Shown here: piece after piece, positions 16,839 through 19,444 of the stretch | Layout of the letters: the number at the start of each line of letters is the position of its first letter | Position numbering within the stretch: the stretch's first letter is position 1 | From: CALVNN01 sp964393975 | Lineage (GTDB): Bacteria > Bacillota > Clostridia > Christensenellales > UBA1242 | Assembly (NCBI GenBank): GCA_964393975.1 | Contig: CAYMVO010000017.1 | Coordinates: 1-19,444 of the forward strand | Direction of reading: 5' to 3' | Length of the DNA: 19,444 nucleotides | Position numbers and translations under genes: made by a program | Notes under the pieces: model-generated | Database searches by the model: none | Told to the model about the DNA's origin: nothing | Seen by the model: only the letters and a program-made list of their open reading frames with translations

Positions 16839-19237
16839 TGGTCATCCTTCTTTTCGTATATTTTTTGGTCGATAGTGTCCATATAAAACTTTTCAAGTGT
16901 ATCTCCATTTTCTTCTATCTCTTTTACAGCTTTTGTCACTAAGATATTACCTTTTTTGATGATAGCGATCTTATCGCAAATTTTTTCCACAACATCAATA
17001 ATATGGCTAGAGAAAAATACTATGTTGCCATTTTTAGCATGCTCTTTCATACACTCTTTTACCTGATATATACTATTTGGATCTAGACCAGTTAGCGGTT
17101 CATCTAGTATCCAAACCTTAGGATTATGCACTAAGGCACTCATAATAGCGATTTTTTGTTTCATTCCGTGCGAATAGGTCTTCATTTTGTTGTCGAAAGC
17201 GTTTACGATTTCAAAACGATTGATATAATTTTCTATCCTCTCGTTTCTATCCTCAAGACTTACATTATATAGATCGGCAATATAGTTTATATACTCTCGC
17301 CCAGTCAAGTTTTCATACAAAGCGTAATGGTCAGGCACAAAACCTATTTGCTTTTTCGCCTCCACGCTTTGCGACTTCACATCATAACCGCAAACAAAAA
17401 TATCACCACTCGTTATAGGCTGAATACCTACAATTGATTTTATAATTGTACTTTTTCCCGCACCATTTGGTCCCAAAAAGCCAAAAATCTCACCACCACT
17501 CACCTCTAAATTAGCGTCTTTCACCGCATAAACATCACTCGTAGCGTACTTTTTTGAAAAGTTTCTTAATATCAATTTATTTTTGTTTTCTTTTTCCACT
17601 GGTTCCGTTAAACTCCTTCCATTTGCTTTTATTTCTAGTGCTAGTTGCTCTAGTTTGATTGCTTGTTTTCTTCTTTTCATATCCTCGCTTAGGCGTGCAA
17701 ACTCATATCCTTGCTCGTACACAAACCACGTCGCAAGTCCAATGAGTACATAAACCAAAAAGAACAAAACTTGATATAATGGATAAAACACCATTTTTAT
17801 ACCACCTATATATACCACACTCGTATAATCTCTCAGTCTCTCACACCAAACGCCAAGTTTATCAGCTATAAAGTCTGAGTTTATAAAGAAAAAGTCTGTA
17901 GATTTAGAGCACAACCCAACTTCATACATTCCTGTAAACATTGCGTTCAAAATAAGCACCAATATAAAGTATCCTAAAAATCCTAACATTGAATAGACAA
18001 ACTGCTTAAATTTTGGTTTTTCAAACATACCGAGTGATACAAAAAGTATCGGCATAAAGAATGCTATATAGTGATTGATATAAAAATTCACAATATTTTG
18101 CGATAACATATTAGCAGACGCATCATAGTTTGGCATAAACATAGCAAACAGCGCACCCACAACATTGATAAAATATGTAAAATAGAAAAATCTTTTCATA
18201 TTAAACAATAACACTATAGGCATAATGTACATTGCCGTGTTGCATAGGTGAAGTGGCCAGTTAACAGGATCAAGAAAGCTAGCAAACTTATGTGTCACAG
18301 AAAATGATAAAAGTGTTCCCAAACAAATATACATTAAATACAATCTTATCTCGCGTTTATCACGATTTTTAAGTGAAAAATGCACTATAAATGGTAATAT
18401 AAAGCCTATATACAATATAAATCTATGCGGAAGATCAAACCCTTTACACGTCGCCGTTTGTATCACATGTCCAAAAATTGCTTGTAGCATATAGGAAGGC
18501 ATAACCGAGAAAATCAAAACTATAACAACAAAAATATCAAACCAATATTTTTTAAAGAAAGTTTTTATTCCTAAAGCAAGTGTACTGATTATTTGCTTAA
18601 ACTTTTTTCTTTTATCATTTTTACTGCATTTACACTCTTCACAAATTTGCAGTTTCCCCATTTCAATAGGTTTATCGTTTTTATCCTCAAGCTTTTCTAC
18701 ACTACTCTCATTATCACTGACTAGTAGCGGTTTGTTTTTTCTAGAATTAATAACATCTAAAATAGTAACTATCAAGCAGTAACCAAACACCAAACCTATC
18801 TCTAGCGCAAACACAATACCACGCATATTGATCTCGCCACTAGCATCACCTAGAATTGCGGTAAAATGAAAATTTAAAAACACAAAACTAATAAAGCTTA
18901 CAAATACCGCAAAATACTTTATGTATTTCGTTAGATATTTACTATAAAATCCATAAAGCGTAACAATTAACACGGTCGCATAGCTAAACCACACCAAAAT
19001 AAGCGCTAAAAAGTTTAATAGTTCACTTTCAAAATATTGGCTTTGCAGTTTAAAAATCTCGTTTACAGCATCACCAGCCCACATATACCTTACAATAAAT
19101 ACAGTAGCAATCAATAACGACGCGACTTTTAAAAACGTACTAAAGCACTTTTCTTTCTTTTTACATAACACAAACCCGCACGTTATCAAACATATACAGG
19201 CAATAAAACTTATCAAATAATATATAAAGTACGACAT
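16835..19237 (-). CDS. Fusion protein: YwaF-like integral membrane domain joined to an ABC transporter ATPase
   Basis: The 800-residue protein has an unusual build. Residues 1-165 hold about five membrane segments. A polar loop at 165-230 contains ICEECKC (Cys199, 202, 204). Residues about 233-507 form a second multi-pass domain like the YwaF/TIGR02206 family, with the diagnostic WPLHLCNTAMYIMPIVLLF and FINHY-like segments. A charged, probably helical linker (508-553) leads into an ABC ATPase. Its motifs are Walker A GPNGAGKST (589-597), signature SHGMKQK (689-695), Walker B VWILDEP (708-714) and H-loop His745. At the Q-loop it reads IGFVPDHYALYENLTG, with no glutamine, as in some exporter ATPases. 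GGAG stands 5 bases before the ATG. It overlaps the permease gene by 4 bases. The likely role is energising that exporter; the purpose of the membrane part is unknown. The frame is continuous, so a sequencing join is unlikely. Confidence 0.88.
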   Translation of the reverse strand: MSYFIYYLISFIACICLITCGFVLCKKKEKCFSTFLKVASLLIATVFIVRYMWAGDAVNEIFKLQSQYFESELLNFLALILVWFSYATVLIVTLYGFYSKYLTKYIKYFAVFVSFISFVFLNFHFTAILGDASGEINMRGIVFALEIGLVFGYCLIVTILDVINSRKNKPLLVSDNESSVEKLEDKNDKPIEMGKLQICEECKCSKNDKRKKFKQIISTLALGIKTFFKKYWFDIFVVIVLIFSVMPSYMLQAIFGHVIQTATCKGFDLPHRFILYIGFILPFIVHFSLKNRDKREIRLYLMYICLGTLLSFSVTHKFASFLDPVNWPLHLCNTAMYIMPIVLLFNMKRFFYFTYFINVVGALFAMFMPNYDASANMLSQNIVNFYINHYIAFFMPILFVSLGMFEKPKFKQFVYSMLGFLGYFILVLILNAMFTGMYEVGLCSKSTDFFFINSDFIADKLGVWCERLRDYTSVVYIGGIKMVFYPLYQVLFFLVYVLIGLATWFVYEQGYEFARLSEDMKRRKQAIKLEQLALEIKANGRSLTEPVEKENKNKLILRNFSKKYATSDVYAVKDANLEVSGGEIFGFLGPNGAGKSTIIKSIVGIQPITSGDIFVCGYDVKSQSVEAKKQIGFVPDHYALYENLTGREYINYIADLYNVSLEDRNERIENYINRFEIVNAFDNKMKTYSHGMKQKIAIMSALVHNPKVWILDEPLTGLDPNSIYQVKECMKEHAKNGNIVFFSSHIIDVVEKICDKIAIIKKGNILVTKAVKEIEENGDTLEKFYMDTIDQKIYEKKDDQ

Positions 19238-19267
19238 TTTCGCTCCAAAATTTTTCGTTTATTCATC

Positions 19268-19296
19268 ATTATATACTATTATTAGCATAAAAACAA
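19268..19296 (-). promoter_or_regulatory. Sigma-A promoter of the fusion ABC transporter operon
   Basis: On the minus strand there is a -35 TTGTTT (19296-19291), a 17-base spacer and a perfect -10 TATAAT (19273-19268). It gives a leader of roughly 25 bases before the ATG at 19237. The remaining bases to the right end (19297-19444) are AT-rich, and no gene was recognised in them. Confidence 0.65.
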
Positions 19297-19444
19297 CATT
19301 TTAGCAATTTAATTTTAAAAATTTTTTTGAAACAATTTAGTACAAAAGTTTAAAGGTACCAACATATTTTAAAACTTTAAAGCAAATTTTTTCTATTATC
19401 GGAAGTCAGAGGAAAGCAACGCAACGCGTTATTTTCAAATGACT

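Noticed and set aside
17578..17680. Separate internal start for the ABC ATPase at Met520 of the fusion
   Set aside because: A GAGG lies only about two bases before that ATG, which is too close. The upstream frame is continuous and has its own good ribosome site and promoter.

Overview
The window looks like a chromosomal segment of a low-GC, spore-lineage Bacillota/Clostridia bacterium, most likely an uncultured gut-type clostridium. The reasons are AT-rich DNA, strong AAGGAG-type ribosome sites, the sporulation genes yqfC and yqfD, and the Firmicutes order yqfC-yqfD-ybeY-era-yqzL-recO. The exact taxon cannot be fixed from sequence reading alone. No rRNA, tRNA, CRISPR array, insertion sequence or prophage gene was seen.

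Layout. Positions 1-340 are an AT-rich divergent promoter region: one strong sigma-A promoter fires leftward out of the window and another drives argS-proB on the + strand. argS (arginyl-tRNA synthetase) and proB (a short glutamate 5-kinase without a PUA domain and without a neighbouring proA) form a tight two-gene unit that ends at a bidirectional terminator near 2854-2890. Everything else is on the minus strand. Reading in the direction of transcription from the right, the order is: an 800-residue fusion of a YwaF-like membrane protein with an ABC ATPase; its overlapping ABC-exporter permease; a small membrane-anchored protein; a 1390-residue lipoprotein with about nine Ig-like (Big_3-type) repeats and a large unrecognised C-terminal domain; a strong terminator; the housekeeping/sporulation operon yqfC-yqfD-ybeY-era-yqzL-recO; another terminator; ppdK (pyruvate phosphate dikinase); and a GNAT acetyltransferase pseudogene broken by three frameshifts.

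How the parts work together. The yqfC-to-recO block is a compact operon with three start/stop overlaps and one TAATG junction. It joins spore development (YqfC/YqfD), ribosome and RNA maturation (YbeY, Era) and recombination repair (RecO). The phoH/ybeZ gene that usually sits between yqfD and ybeY is absent here. ppdK links pyruvate and PEP metabolism and probably once shared a transcript with the GNAT gene.

The most interesting region is 10204-19237. A membrane-fused ABC ATPase and its permease are followed on the same strand by two envelope proteins, and no clear terminator separates them. This may be an envelope-directed exporter or sensor with its exported surface proteins, but the functional link is inference from gene order only.
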